NCBI RefSeq assembly: GCF_023630175.1
Contig: NZ_JALLIN010000047.1
Span: 1-58,873, forward strand
DNA: 58,873 bases
Source: Streptomyces cellostaticus
GTDB lineage: Bacteria > Actinomycetota > Actinomycetes > Streptomycetales > Streptomycetaceae
Direction: 5' to 3'
This document shows positions 43,318 through 50,836 of this stretch, in pieces; the stretch's first letter is position 1; each line of letters opens with the position of its first letter. The position numbers and the translations under genes are program-made. A model generated the notes under the pieces. The model was not told the DNA's origin. It searched no databases and worked only from the letters and a program-made list of their open reading frames with translations.

Positions 43318-44696
43318 GGCGTCAACCCACATTGCTGCCACAGGCGGAAGGTGCGTGCTTCTTCCACGAAGGTACGGAATTCCACAGCACCTCGCATCGT
43401 GAGTGAAACGCGTTCGCGGAATTCCCGAACGTACTGAACGCAGCGCGCCGACTTCAACCCCTCGCCGAGTTGTAGCGCAGTCTTGGCGATTTCGCAGCCG
43501 CGCCCGATCTCACCTTGGTTGATATAGGCTTCAGCCTGCACCATCGTGGCAAAGAAGTCACTTCGGTTGTTCAGGCCGTCGCCGAAGATTGAACCCGCGC
43601 CCCGTTCTGCCGCTTCTGCGGACCGGCCCAAATCGCGGAAGCAATGGCCGATCTCGGCTGCAAGTTCCACTTCATCGAAATACGCGATGTACGGCGGATC
43701 GCTGTCCGGGGTCCGCTGACTGAGCTTGCGCTCTGCCTCTACCAAGGCGAGGTCGCATCCTCGTTCGTCACCGAGACGGGCCAAGGCCCGCGCCTCCATG
43801 GCGCGGAACTGTGCAGACATCGTGGGACCCAGCACGCCGGCCGGTCCTGTGTAGGCCGCCCGAGCAAGGGTGGCCGCGTCCTGATAGCGCCCGAGGAACG
43901 TGGCCTGGTGGCTCATCGCGGAAAGGATGCTGCCGCCAAGAAGCCGGTCCCCTGCCGCTTGCGTCATGCGCAGTGCCTGGATGAAGTACCGCTGAGCGAT
44001 GCCGTGAAGGCCGCTGTCGTACGACATCCACCCGGCGAGCAAGAGCGCTTCCGCCACGGCCGAGTAGAGCTGTTTGCCCACGGCGTCGGAGTACTTCCCG
44101 TCCAGCATCGGCCGGACGTCCGTGTGCAGGTACTGGATTAGCGCGCGTCGGGCGTGGCCACCGCCGAACTTGCCATCGAGCATGCTGAACGCGTCAGCGG
44201 TGGAACGAATCATCTCCACGTCCACCGTGCCGATCGCACGGTTGCCCGCGCGCGTCAGCTCCCCGTCCGGCGGGGCGACGATCCAGCGCAGTGAAGCCGT
44301 GTTCCAGGCGGCTGAATCCGGCTGCGCCCTGACCAGTACCTCAGCCTCAGCAAGGTCGGCACGCCAGAGGTCCGCGACGGTATTGGCCGTCACCTCGGGC
44401 CTGTCCGCGAACTCAAGCCCGAGGTCAGGCTGTACGGAGGACACGGCCGCATCACCCATGCCGATGTCGTCCAGGGTGAGCCGGCGCCCCACCTTCTGCC
44501 CGATGGCATCCGCGATGAACTGCGGCATGTTGCCGCGCGGGATCGCCCCCTTGAGCCACCGCGAGACGTACGTGTGATCGCAGGTGATGTCTTCGCCTGA
44601 CCGAGCGGCAGCGGCGACCACCACGCGAGCAAGGGACTTGTGCGAGAAGTCGCCTTCCTGCATGAGCGCGGCCAGTCTGGCGTTCCGATCTGCCAT
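43314..44696 (-). CDS. XRE-type regulator with TPR-like sensor region
   Basis: The 460-residue protein has an N-terminal helix-turn-helix (LARVVVAAAARSGEDITCDH, TYVSRWLKGAIPRGNMPQF) and a long helical repeat region (TPR-like, about 130-450). This architecture is common in Streptomyces and their mobile elements, where such proteins respond to small signals or peptides. It is transcribed toward the kinase gene and away from the transfer genes. Two GAGTGCAC repeats about 90-105 bp upstream of its start are probable operators. Confidence 0.82.
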   Translation of the reverse strand: MADRNARLAALMQEGDFSHKSLARVVVAAAARSGEDITCDHTYVSRWLKGAIPRGNMPQFIADAIGQKVGRRLTLDDIGMGDAAVSSVQPDLGLEFADRPEVTANTVADLWRADLAEAEVLVRAQPDSAAWNTASLRWIVAPPDGELTRAGNRAIGTVDVEMIRSTADAFSMLDGKFGGGHARRALIQYLHTDVRPMLDGKYSDAVGKQLYSAVAEALLLAGWMSYDSGLHGIAQRYFIQALRMTQAAGDRLLGGSILSAMSHQATFLGRYQDAATLARAAYTGPAGVLGPTMSAQFRAMEARALARLGDERGCDLALVEAERKLSQRTPDSDPPYIAYFDEVELAAEIGHCFRDLGRSAEAAERGAGSIFGDGLNNRSDFFATMVQAEAYINQGEIGRGCEIAKTALQLGEGLKSARCVQYVREFRERVSLTMRGAVEFRTFVEEARTFRLWQQCGLTP

Positions 44697-44784
44697 GGGA
44701 CCCCCAGAGTGCGGCCGTAGTACCAGCTTGACTCATCGTCACTCTACGCAGGTCAGGCCCGGGGTGCAGAGGGTTCGCACCTAG

Positions 44785-44800
44785 GAGTGCACGAGTGCAC
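44785..44800. promoter_or_regulatory. Tandem GAGTGCAC operator candidate
   Basis: Two perfect, abutting copies of GAGTGCAC. Each contains the self-complementary GTGCAC, so the pair is both a direct and an inverted repeat, suited to a dimeric regulator such as the adjacent XRE protein. Confidence 0.55.
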
Positions 44801-44938
44801 CCCCAAGTACTCGCTCCCGAACCGGGCGCCGGATGGCGACAGTTGAATCACCACCGCACGGGACAGGTCGGCGGTTCCGAGCCGAAAGCGACGGGTTGAC
44901 GGCGCGGAATCCTTCTGCCAATGTGAGTGGTAGGTAAT

Positions 44939-44960
44939 ACACACCACGCAGTAGGTGTGT
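44939..44960. promoter_or_regulatory. ACACACC/GGTGTGT dyad
   Basis: A 7-bp inverted repeat with an 8-bp spacer, 38 bp downstream of the TTGACG element, where a repressor would block the plus-strand promoter. Confidence 0.5.
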
Positions 44961-45130
44961 GGCGCCGAAGCACGACCAATGGGGGCCGCGCCCACCGGAC
45001 GCGGTCTCAAGGGGCCCGGGACAGAGCGGGCCGAGGGCGCACCCGACCCTTTGCACTCGGGAGGGCTTAGACCGAAAGGTCACGTCTCCATACGCCTGAA
45101 ACGGGAGCACGCTCCCGAAGGAGGCACCTC

Positions 45131-45179
45131 GCCCCGGCATCACGCCGCGAGGGCGCCGGATCGAATCCGGCCCGGGGCA
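45131..45179 (+). other. tRNA-like fold lacking D and anticodon arms
   Basis: GCCCCGG (45131-45137) pairs perfectly with CCGGGGC (45172-45178), followed by A in the discriminator position. Between them a 17-nt linker leads into a 5-bp arm GCCGG/CCGGC with the 7-nt loop ATCGAAT, very close to a T-arm. No D-arm or anticodon arm is present. It could be a tRNA remnant or a functional tRNA-like element. Confidence 0.5.
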
Positions 45180-45212
45180 CTTGGCTTGCCGCTACTCGCG
45201 GCGGCCACCAAC

Positions 45213-45259
45213 ACCGGTGCTGCGGCACTCCCGGACAAGGACAGCCCGCCGCTTCCGGT
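45213..45259 (+). ncRNA. Conserved-loop hairpin, copy A
   Basis: Loop CACTCCCGGACAAGGACAGC at 45226-45245, closed by GCGG/CCGC, then a GC/GC pair step and an outer ACCGG/CCGGT helix with small internal loops. It lies directly upstream of copy B, so the first gene of the transfer block has a double element. Confidence 0.65.
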
Positions 45260-45276
45260 CTTCCTCTCCGTTCATC

Positions 45277-45320
45277 GCGGGGCGGTCGCACTCCCGGACA
45301 AGGACAGCCGACCGCCCCGC
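45277..45320 (+). ncRNA. Conserved-loop hairpin, copy B
   Basis: A perfect 12-bp stem GCGGGGCGGTCG/CGACCGCCCCGC encloses the loop at 45289-45308. Downstream come TCCCGAC (45326-45332), the ribosome-binding site GAGGAG (45342-45347) and ATG 45357. At the second and third pairs from the loop this copy has C-G and T-A where the others have G-C and C-G (or U-G), which is compensatory change. Confidence 0.75.
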
Positions 45321-45356
45321 GCCCTTCCCGACGCTCCAGAAGAGGAGAGATCCACC

Positions 45357-45653
45357 ATGCGCATGCGCACCTTTGTCGCTGGCCAAGAGGCCGTGAGCGA
45401 AACCGAGTTCGCGGAATTGGCGCTCGGCCTCGACGTCGACCTGTTCCGCGGGCCGCTGGAGCCGGAGACGGACTCCGAGCGCGCCGCCCGTGAGGACGCG
45501 GCCCGTGACGTGCTCGCCGACCTGCGGGAGCAGGGCGAGGCCGGTGACGAGATCGCCGCTTGGGACGCCCTGTACGCCGACGCGCTGACCCACACGGTGC
45601 CGTTCCTGCGCGCCGCCAGCGGCCACCGGCCGGGAACGGGGGAAGCGGCATGA
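45357..45653 (+). CDS. Small acidic conserved AICE protein
   Basis: The 98-residue protein (RTFVAGQEAVSETEFAELAL, LRGPLEPETDSERAAREDAA-like middle, EIAAWDALYADALTHTVPFL) is acidic and helical, of a type repeatedly found ahead of the GGDEF and transfer genes in AICEs. ATG 45357 follows GAGGAG and the hairpin leader. Its stop overlaps the GGDEF start (ATGA). Function unknown; position suggests a regulator or transfer accessory. Confidence 0.7.
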   Translation: MRMRTFVAGQEAVSETEFAELALGLDVDLFRGPLEPETDSERAAREDAARDVLADLREQGEAGDEIAAWDALYADALTHTVPFLRAASGHRPGTGEAA

Positions 45654-46297
45654 ACGACTTCATGACCGCGCTCGCCGCAGCGGCGCCGCTCGCCTCGGGG
45701 TGGGCCTGGCACGGTGTGGCGATGCGGCGCCGGCTGGCCGCCGCACGCAGGGACCCGCTGTCGGGTCTGCCGACGCGGGCCGCGTTCGAGCGGCGGGCGG
45801 AACGCGCGCTGGCCCGTGGCCCGCACGTCGTGATCGTGATGGACCTGGACGGGTTCAAGCACCTCAACGACGTGTTCGGGCACGCGGCTGGAGATGCGGC
45901 CATCCGCGCCACGGCCGCGAGCCTGACCGACGCGCTCAGCGACCGGCGCGGCAGCGTGGCCGCTCGGCTTGGCGGGGATGAGTTCACCGCCGTCGTGCCG
46001 CTTCCGGACCCCGCGCCGCTGCCGTGGCTGCTGGGTGGTCTGCACGGCGAGGTGACTGCCCCGTTCGCCTACCAGGGGATGACGCTCGCCGTCGGTGCCT
46101 CGATCGGCGCGTGCATGACCACTGACCTGCCGGCGCCCTCGCTGTCGCTGGCGCTGCGGCGAGCGGATGAGGCCATGTACGAGGCCAAGCGCAGCGGCGG
46201 CGGATGGCGCATCGCCGACGGCCCCGCGCTGACCCACACCACCACGGCGGGCCGCCGCACCGGGCGCCCCGGAACGGCTGGAAGGGAGGCCGCGTGA
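45650..46297 (+). CDS. GGDEF-domain protein (putative diguanylate cyclase)
   Basis: The 215-residue protein has a short N-terminal hydrophobic helix and a GGDEF domain (about 35-190): DPLSGLPTRAAFERRAERAL, VVIVMDLDGFKHLNDVFGHA and the intact active-site motif GGDEF at 108-112. The allosteric RxxD I-site is absent. It may make cyclic-di-GMP, which in Streptomyces holds back sporulation through BldD, and could keep the host in the mycelial state suited to transfer (inference). Coupled to both neighbours by overlapping start/stop codons. Confidence 0.85.
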   Translation: MNDFMTALAAAAPLASGWAWHGVAMRRRLAAARRDPLSGLPTRAAFERRAERALARGPHVVIVMDLDGFKHLNDVFGHAAGDAAIRATAASLTDALSDRRGSVAARLGGDEFTAVVPLPDPAPLPWLLGGLHGEVTAPFAYQGMTLAVGASIGACMTTDLPAPSLSLALRRADEAMYEAKRSGGGWRIADGPALTHTTTAGRRTGRPGTAGREAA

Positions 46298-47418
46298 TGA
46301 CCGGACGCAAGCCGTTGACCAAGACGCAGAAAACGGTACTGACGGCCGCGTTCGTGCCCATGCTGCTGACCGGTGTGGCTGGCGGTGTCGGCACGTTCAG
46401 CAACATCGGCCACGCCTACGGCAAGGGCACCGCGCTGGGCGCGGTGGCGGCCGGTGAGGGCGCGACCGCCGTGCTCGGTCTGGTCCTGCTGGGACTGACG
46501 ATGCTCGGGCAATCCTCCCCGTGGCCGATCCGGGTCGGGCTGTGGGCACTGCCGGCCGCCGCCTCGGTCATGGCCGCGATGGCGGGCCCCGACGCCGGCC
46601 GTACCGTCATCTACGCCGTGACCCCCATGGGCATGTGCGTGTCCGCCGAGGGCATGGCGTTCCTTGCGCGGCGCATCGTCGTCCACACCGATGGCCGCGA
46701 CGCCGAGGCCGAACGCAAGGCCGCCGCCGTCGTCCAGGCCCTCGCCTACCACCGCGCCCGCGCCGCCAACCACCCCGACACGCGGGTACGGAAGCGGTCG
46801 GACCGCAAGTCGTGGCGGCTCGCGCGGAGGGTCGGCGTCGGTGACGTGGCGCTTGGATCGAGGCTGCTGGACGTGCAGCGCGATCGGGTCACGGACGGCG
46901 CGAACGCCGCCCTGTCCGCCATGTTCGGCGGGATCGCGAATGCGGAGGAATCCACCGAGACCATGAGGAATCGGTCTACGGCTGACCTGCCGGAATCGAC
47001 CCCGGCACCCTCGGTAGTGCTGACTCGACTGCCGATCCCCGATCCGGTGCCGGTCGACTTCGCCAAGTCGACTCTCCCGCTCAAGCCCGCCCCGGCCATC
47101 GCCGCTCCGGCCGACCCGGTGAAGGTCGATCGGGCGCCGGTCGGGTCGAGCACGCCTCGGGCGGTGTCGGCCGACTCCCCTCGCCCCCGTCGGGCGACCG
47201 GCCGGGTTCCCGAGGTGGCCCGGTCGCCCCGACCGAAGCGCACGGCGGCGCAGTTGCTCGATGAGGCGCGCGCCGCAACCGCGGATTGGCCGGACGCGCA
47301 GATCACTGCCGAGGGCATCCGCCGAACGGTGCGCACCTCGCCGGCGAACGCCCGGATGCTGCGGGACACGCTCCTTGCCGAGCGTGCCGACGGTGGCGCC
47401 GGAGCGGTGGCCGCGTGA
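46297..47418 (+). CDS. DUF2637-type membrane protein of the transfer block
   Basis: The 373-residue protein has four hydrophobic helices in its first 130 residues (VLTAAFVPMLLTGVAGGVGT; ALGAVAAGEGATAVLGLVLL; GLWALPAAASVMAAMAGPDA) and a long basic, Pro-rich cytosolic tail ending in a small helical domain (QLLDEARAATADWPDAQITA). This is the DUF2637/Spd-like arrangement of Streptomyces plasmids and AICEs. ATG 46297 has AAGGGAGG upstream. It probably takes part in intramycelial spread. Confidence 0.8.
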   Translation: MTGRKPLTKTQKTVLTAAFVPMLLTGVAGGVGTFSNIGHAYGKGTALGAVAAGEGATAVLGLVLLGLTMLGQSSPWPIRVGLWALPAAASVMAAMAGPDAGRTVIYAVTPMGMCVSAEGMAFLARRIVVHTDGRDAEAERKAAAVVQALAYHRARAANHPDTRVRKRSDRKSWRLARRVGVGDVALGSRLLDVQRDRVTDGANAALSAMFGGIANAEESTETMRNRSTADLPESTPAPSVVLTRLPIPDPVPVDFAKSTLPLKPAPAIAAPADPVKVDRAPVGSSTPRAVSADSPRPRRATGRVPEVARSPRPKRTAAQLLDEARAATADWPDAQITAEGIRRTVRTSPANARMLRDTLLAERADGGAGAVAA

Positions 47419-47795
47419 CGCGGCTGACCCTCGCCGACTGCTTCGACCCGGACGGCGAGCGGTTCGGCATCCCCACCTATCAGTGGCGCTGCGCTCCCGA
47501 GGGCTTGGCCACCCGCCGCCAACTGCGCCGTCAGGGGCTACGGCCGGGCGGTGAGGACGTGGCGGCACAGATCCTCCGGCCGCGTCGCCGGCGCGAGCCG
47601 CTGACCGCCTACCTCTACCGGATCGACCGGGCGCTTCCCGTGCGACCGATGACGCCGGGCAGGTGGCGTGCGCACGCAGCGATGATGCGCGCCCGCCGCC
47701 GCTGTCCCGAGTGCGGCCAGGACGCCGGTTACGTCGTCCCCACCTCGCTCGGCATGTGCGTGACCTGCGCCTACCTCGAACAGCGCGCCGCTTGA
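47415..47795 (+). CDS. RRQRL-motif zinc-binding protein
   Basis: The 126-residue protein has an Arg-rich helix (LATRRQLRRQGLRPGGEDVA) and a C-terminal zinc knuckle CPECG...CVTC. This family accompanies TraB genes in AICEs. GTG 47415 overlaps the preceding stop (GTGA). It could bind DNA near the transfer origin (inference). Confidence 0.8.
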   Translation: MTRLTLADCFDPDGERFGIPTYQWRCAPEGLATRRQLRRQGLRPGGEDVAAQILRPRRRREPLTAYLYRIDRALPVRPMTPGRWRAHAAMMRARRRCPECGQDAGYVVPTSLGMCVTCAYLEQRAA

Positions 47796-47840
47796 GCCTC
47801 GCCGCTCTCCCGGCGCGCTCCCCGTTGAACCCGGCGAGGC
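47796..47840 (+). promoter_or_regulatory. Leader hairpin ahead of the TraB-like gene
   Basis: GCCTCGCCG (47796-47804) pairs with CGGCGAGGC (47832-47840). The loop contains CTCTCCCGG, partly like the conserved loop of the four-copy hairpin family, but lacks GGACAAGGACAG. It may be a diverged relative or a simple attenuator. Confidence 0.45.
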
Positions 47841-47905
47841 CCGACCGCTCACCTTCCACAGCGTCGGCCGGACCCCGCCTTTCCTCCCACTGGAAGGGAC
47901 CCTCA

Positions 47906-50077
47906 GTGAAGCATCCCGACGACGACGAACTGTTCAACAGGCTGGAAGCCGAGATGGCCGCCGAGGGCGGCGCCGATGTGGTCGACCTGGACAAGGCCCG
48001 CGCCGCCCGTGAGTCGACCCCGACCGGCCCGGAGGTGGACGACCCGACCGCCCCCGTCATGGTGGACCAGCCGACCCCGACCGCGACCGGTCCCGGCTAC
48101 CTGGGTCGGCTCGCCGCCGCCCGGCGCCGCCCGGTCGTCCCGATCTGGCTGCGGTCTGTGGCTGAGCTGCGGACCGCGTCGGCGTGGGTGGCCCGCCACT
48201 ACGCCCACACGATCGGCTACCACGCCCTGCGCGCCCCGGTGTATGCCGCCCGGCTCACCTTGCAGGCCCCGACCGGCGCGGCCCGGTTCGTCGGGGGCAC
48301 GATGCGGTGGGTGGCCGACCGCGAGGGCGAACCGGTCCGCCTCGCCGCCGTGCGTCGCGAAGACGCTGCCGAATACCTCAAGCTCTCCCGGCAGCGTGAC
48401 GGCCGGGTACGGCTGCGCACCCTCGTGACCGTGCTCGCGCTGTTCGTCGGCCTCGCCACGGCGCTCGCCATCTACGTGCTCGCCCCCGCCTGGCTGCAGG
48501 CGGTCTCGGTGAGCGCGGTCGTGCTCGCCCTCGGGGCCGCCGGCCGCAAGGCCGACGCCCCGGTCATCCACCGGGCGGTGGAACTGCCCAAGGCGACCAA
48601 GCTCACCTCGGACATCGTCCTGCGCGCGCTCGGTGCGCTCGGTATCTCCGCCATCAGCCAGGCGCAGGCCAAGGGACGGGACGGCTTCGAGTTCACCGCC
48701 CCGATCACCCGGGACGGCCCCGGCTGGCGGGCCGAGGGCAACCTGCCGTACGGCGTGACGGTGACGGACATCATCGAGCGCCGCGAACGGCTCGCCTCGG
48801 GTCTGCGCCGCCCGCTGGGCTGCGTGTGGCCCGAAGCGGTGCCAGACGAGCACACCGGGCACCTGGTGCTGTGGGTGGGCGATCAGGACATGAACAAGGC
48901 CAAGAAGCCCGTGTGGCCGCTGGCCAAGTCCGGGACGGTGGACCTGTTCAAGCCCGTCGCCTACGGCACCGACCAGCGCGGACGCTGGGTCGAGGTCACG
49001 CTCATGTACATCGCGGGCGTCATCGGCGCCATCCCGCGCATGGGCAAGACGTTCCTCCTGCGTCTGCTGCTGCTCATCGCCGCACTCGACCCGCGCGCGG
49101 AGCTGCACACCTACGACATGAAGGGCACCGGCGACCTGGACCCGGTCGGCAACGCCGTCTCCCACCGGCACGCCGCCGGCGACGACGACGAGTCGATCGC
49201 CTACGCGCTCGCCGACTTCCGCGCCCTGCGCGAGGAACTGCGCCGCCGCACGAAGGTGATCCGCTCCCTGCCCCGGGACATCTGCCCCGAGTCCAAGGTG
49301 ACCAGCGCCCTCGCGGACAAGCGGTCGCTGGGGCTGCACCCGATCGTGGTCGGGGTCGACGAGTGCCAGGTGCTGTTCGAGCACCCCGACCACGGCAAGG
49401 AGTTCGAGGAGATCGCCACCGACCTGGTCAAGCGCGGACCGGCGACCGGCATCGTGGTCCTGCTGGCCACCCAGCGCCCGGACGCCAAGTCGCTGCCCAC
49501 CGGCATCAGCGCGAACGCTTCCGCCCGGTGGTGCCTCAAGGTCATGGGCCAGACCGAGAACGACATGGTGCTGGGCACCTCGCAGTACAAGCGCGGGGTG
49601 CGCGCCACCATGTTCGCCTGGGGTGACAAGGGCATTCACTACTTCGTCGGCGAGGGCGCCGACGCCCGGATCGTCTCCTCCGTCTACGTCGACGCCCCCG
49701 GCGCCGAGGCGATCGCTGCGCGCGCCCGCAAGGCCCGCGAGAAGGCCGGACTCCTGTCCGGCTACGCGCTCGGTGAGGCCCCGGAGGACGTCACCGGCCC
49801 GTCGTATGACCTGCTGGCCGACATCCTCGCAGTGGTGCCGTCCGCCGAGGCCAAGGTGTGGTCGGAAACCGTCGTCGCCCGGCTCGCCGAGCTGCGCCCC
49901 GAGGTCTACGGCGGATGGGACCCCGACGCGGTGGCCGCCGCGCTGAAGCCGCACGGGATCAGCACGGTGCAGGTGGGCCGTCGGGTGGACGGCAAGGTCG
50001 TCAACCGGCGCGGCATCACCCGCGCCCACATCACGACTGCGATCGCGGAGCGTGACGGAAACCGGGATGCGGGCTGA
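47906..50077 (+). CDS. FtsK/SpoIIIE-type conjugal DNA translocase (TraB/TraSA-like)
   Basis: The 723-residue protein has membrane helices near residues 170-215 (LVTVLALFVGLATALAIYVL), an FtsK-type motor with Walker A GAIPRMGKT (374-382) and Walker B PIVVGVDECQVLF, LLATQRPDAKSLP in the motor core, and a C-terminal winged helix (about 640-715) like the gamma domain that reads repeats in double-stranded DNA. Such hexamers move unprocessed double-stranded DNA between Streptomyces hyphae. GTG 47906 follows GGAAGGGA. A palindromic repeat cluster directly follows its stop. Confidence 0.9.
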   Translation: MKHPDDDELFNRLEAEMAAEGGADVVDLDKARAARESTPTGPEVDDPTAPVMVDQPTPTATGPGYLGRLAAARRRPVVPIWLRSVAELRTASAWVARHYAHTIGYHALRAPVYAARLTLQAPTGAARFVGGTMRWVADREGEPVRLAAVRREDAAEYLKLSRQRDGRVRLRTLVTVLALFVGLATALAIYVLAPAWLQAVSVSAVVLALGAAGRKADAPVIHRAVELPKATKLTSDIVLRALGALGISAISQAQAKGRDGFEFTAPITRDGPGWRAEGNLPYGVTVTDIIERRERLASGLRRPLGCVWPEAVPDEHTGHLVLWVGDQDMNKAKKPVWPLAKSGTVDLFKPVAYGTDQRGRWVEVTLMYIAGVIGAIPRMGKTFLLRLLLLIAALDPRAELHTYDMKGTGDLDPVGNAVSHRHAAGDDDESIAYALADFRALREELRRRTKVIRSLPRDICPESKVTSALADKRSLGLHPIVVGVDECQVLFEHPDHGKEFEEIATDLVKRGPATGIVVLLATQRPDAKSLPTGISANASARWCLKVMGQTENDMVLGTSQYKRGVRATMFAWGDKGIHYFVGEGADARIVSSVYVDAPGAEAIAARARKAREKAGLLSGYALGEAPEDVTGPSYDLLADILAVVPSAEAKVWSETVVARLAELRPEVYGGWDPDAVAAALKPHGISTVQVGRRVDGKVVNRRGITRAHITTAIAERDGNRDAG

Positions 50078-50087
50078 GGCTCTGGGG

Positions 50088-50177
50088 CCGCTAACGATAG
50101 CGGCAAGCCCCGCTAACGTTAGCGGCCCCGCTAGCGCCCCAAACCTCACCTGATCAGGCCGCTAGCGGATAGCGGCC
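50088..50177. repeat. Palindromic CCGCTA/TAGCGG cluster, candidate clt transfer locus
   Basis: Units: CCGCTAACGATAGCGG at 50088-50103, CCGCTAACGTTAGCGG at 50110-50125, CCGCTAGCG at 50128-50136 and GGCCGCTAGCGGATAGCGGCC-type dyads at 50157-50177. Eight CCGCTA/TAGCGG half-sites lie within 90 bp just after the TraB-like stop. In Streptomyces plasmids the TraB recognition site (clt) is also often at the 3' end of traB and made of short repeats. Confidence 0.65.
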
Positions 50178-50218
50178 CACCTGCGGATACCCCTGGAAAC
50201 CGCCCCGGAGGGCCCCTC

Positions 50219-50467
50219 ATGACCCCCATCCTGCTCGCTATCGCCCTGCTGTTCAATGCCACTCTGTGTTACGTCGCGGTGTGCGCTGCCTCGCCGTTCG
50301 GTAACTGCCGCAAGTGCCATGGCTGGGGCTTCGAGATGAAGACCGACCGCAAGGGCCGCATGAAGCGCGGCAAGGATTGCCGCCGCTGCCGCGCGACCGG
50401 CAAGCGCATCCGCGTCGGCCGATGGCTCTACAACCGCTGGGCGCGCACCTACCGCGCCGGCGCCTGA
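50219..50467 (+). CDS. Small membrane protein with paired Cys motifs
   Basis: The 82-residue protein has one N-terminal helix (TPILLAIALLFNATLCYVAV) and a basic Cys-rich tail with CRKCHGWGF and CRRCRATGK, like the CxxCxGxG repeats of DnaJ zinc domains. It probably sits in the membrane with a cytosolic zinc finger. ATG 50219 follows a GGAGGG-like site. Spd-type transfer accessory is a fair guess. Confidence 0.7.
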   Translation: MTPILLAIALLFNATLCYVAVCAASPFGNCRKCHGWGFEMKTDRKGRMKRGKDCRRCRATGKRIRVGRWLYNRWARTYRAGA

Positions 50468-50476
50468 CGAGACAAG

Positions 50477-50547
50477 CGACCGGCGACCGCCCGTCATGAG
50501 ACGGACCCCGCTCCGTGCAGGAGCTAGGTGGGCGCGGTCGCCGGTCG
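50477..50547 (+). promoter_or_regulatory. Long-range 14-bp inverted repeat
   Basis: CGACCGGCGACCGC (50477-50490) and GCGGTCGCCGGTCG (50534-50547) pair perfectly around a 43-nt loop containing GGAG. It follows one gene and leads the next; TCTCCCATCCCG at about 50596 resembles the leader of copy C (TCTCCCAATCCCG). Confidence 0.6.
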
Positions 50548-50627
50548 ATGCGCCCCAAGCTTTGCCAGCACCAGGGGCCCGCTGAGCGTATCCATCTCCC
50601 ATCCCGCCCGAAAGCGAGTTCTCTGCC

Positions 50628-50822
50628 GTGATCCTCAACATCTCCGCCGTGCTGCTCTTCGGCGCTGCGTCTGCCCTCGCCGTCAGGACCCGCTCGGCTG
50701 GCGGCGGCGCCGCCGTCGTGCTGTTCCTATTCGGCTTCTTCACCGCCGGGACCGGCGCCTACGAGCCCATCCACAACCTCGTGCAGGCAGGCGCCGAGGC
50801 CCTGTCCGCACTCGGCAACTGA
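50628..50822 (+). CDS. Small two-helix membrane protein (Spd-like)
   Basis: GTG 50628 opens a 64-residue hydrophobic protein (ILNISAVLLFGAASALAV; GAAVVLFLFGFFTAGTGAYE). Its size, membrane character and place between traB and replication genes suit a spread protein. No homology can be claimed. Confidence 0.6.
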   Translation: MILNISAVLLFGAASALAVRTRSAGGGAAVVLFLFGFFTAGTGAYEPIHNLVQAGAEALSALGN

Positions 50823-50836
50823 CGGGAGACGACGAC

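Larger units (their letters stand above)
44697..45356. promoter_or_regulatory. 660-bp divergent control region of the element
   Basis: No gene is supported here. It holds, in order: tandem GAGTGCAC boxes (44785-44800); a promoter-like TTGACG at 44896-44901 with CAATGT 17 bp further; an ACACACC/GGTGTGT dyad (44939-44960); a tRNA-like fold (45131-45179); and two copies of the conserved hairpin (45213-45259 and 45277-45320) just ahead of the first transfer-block gene. The concentration of signals marks it as the switch region of the element. Confidence 0.65.

Noticed and set aside
44781..45143. Possible 120-codon gene on the minus strand in the AICE control region
   Set aside because: It spans the operator, promoter and dyad signals; composition is not protein-like and no ribosome-binding site is seen.
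46069..48060. Open frame of 663 codons on the minus strand
   Set aside because: Antisense to coupled AICE genes with recognisable domains.
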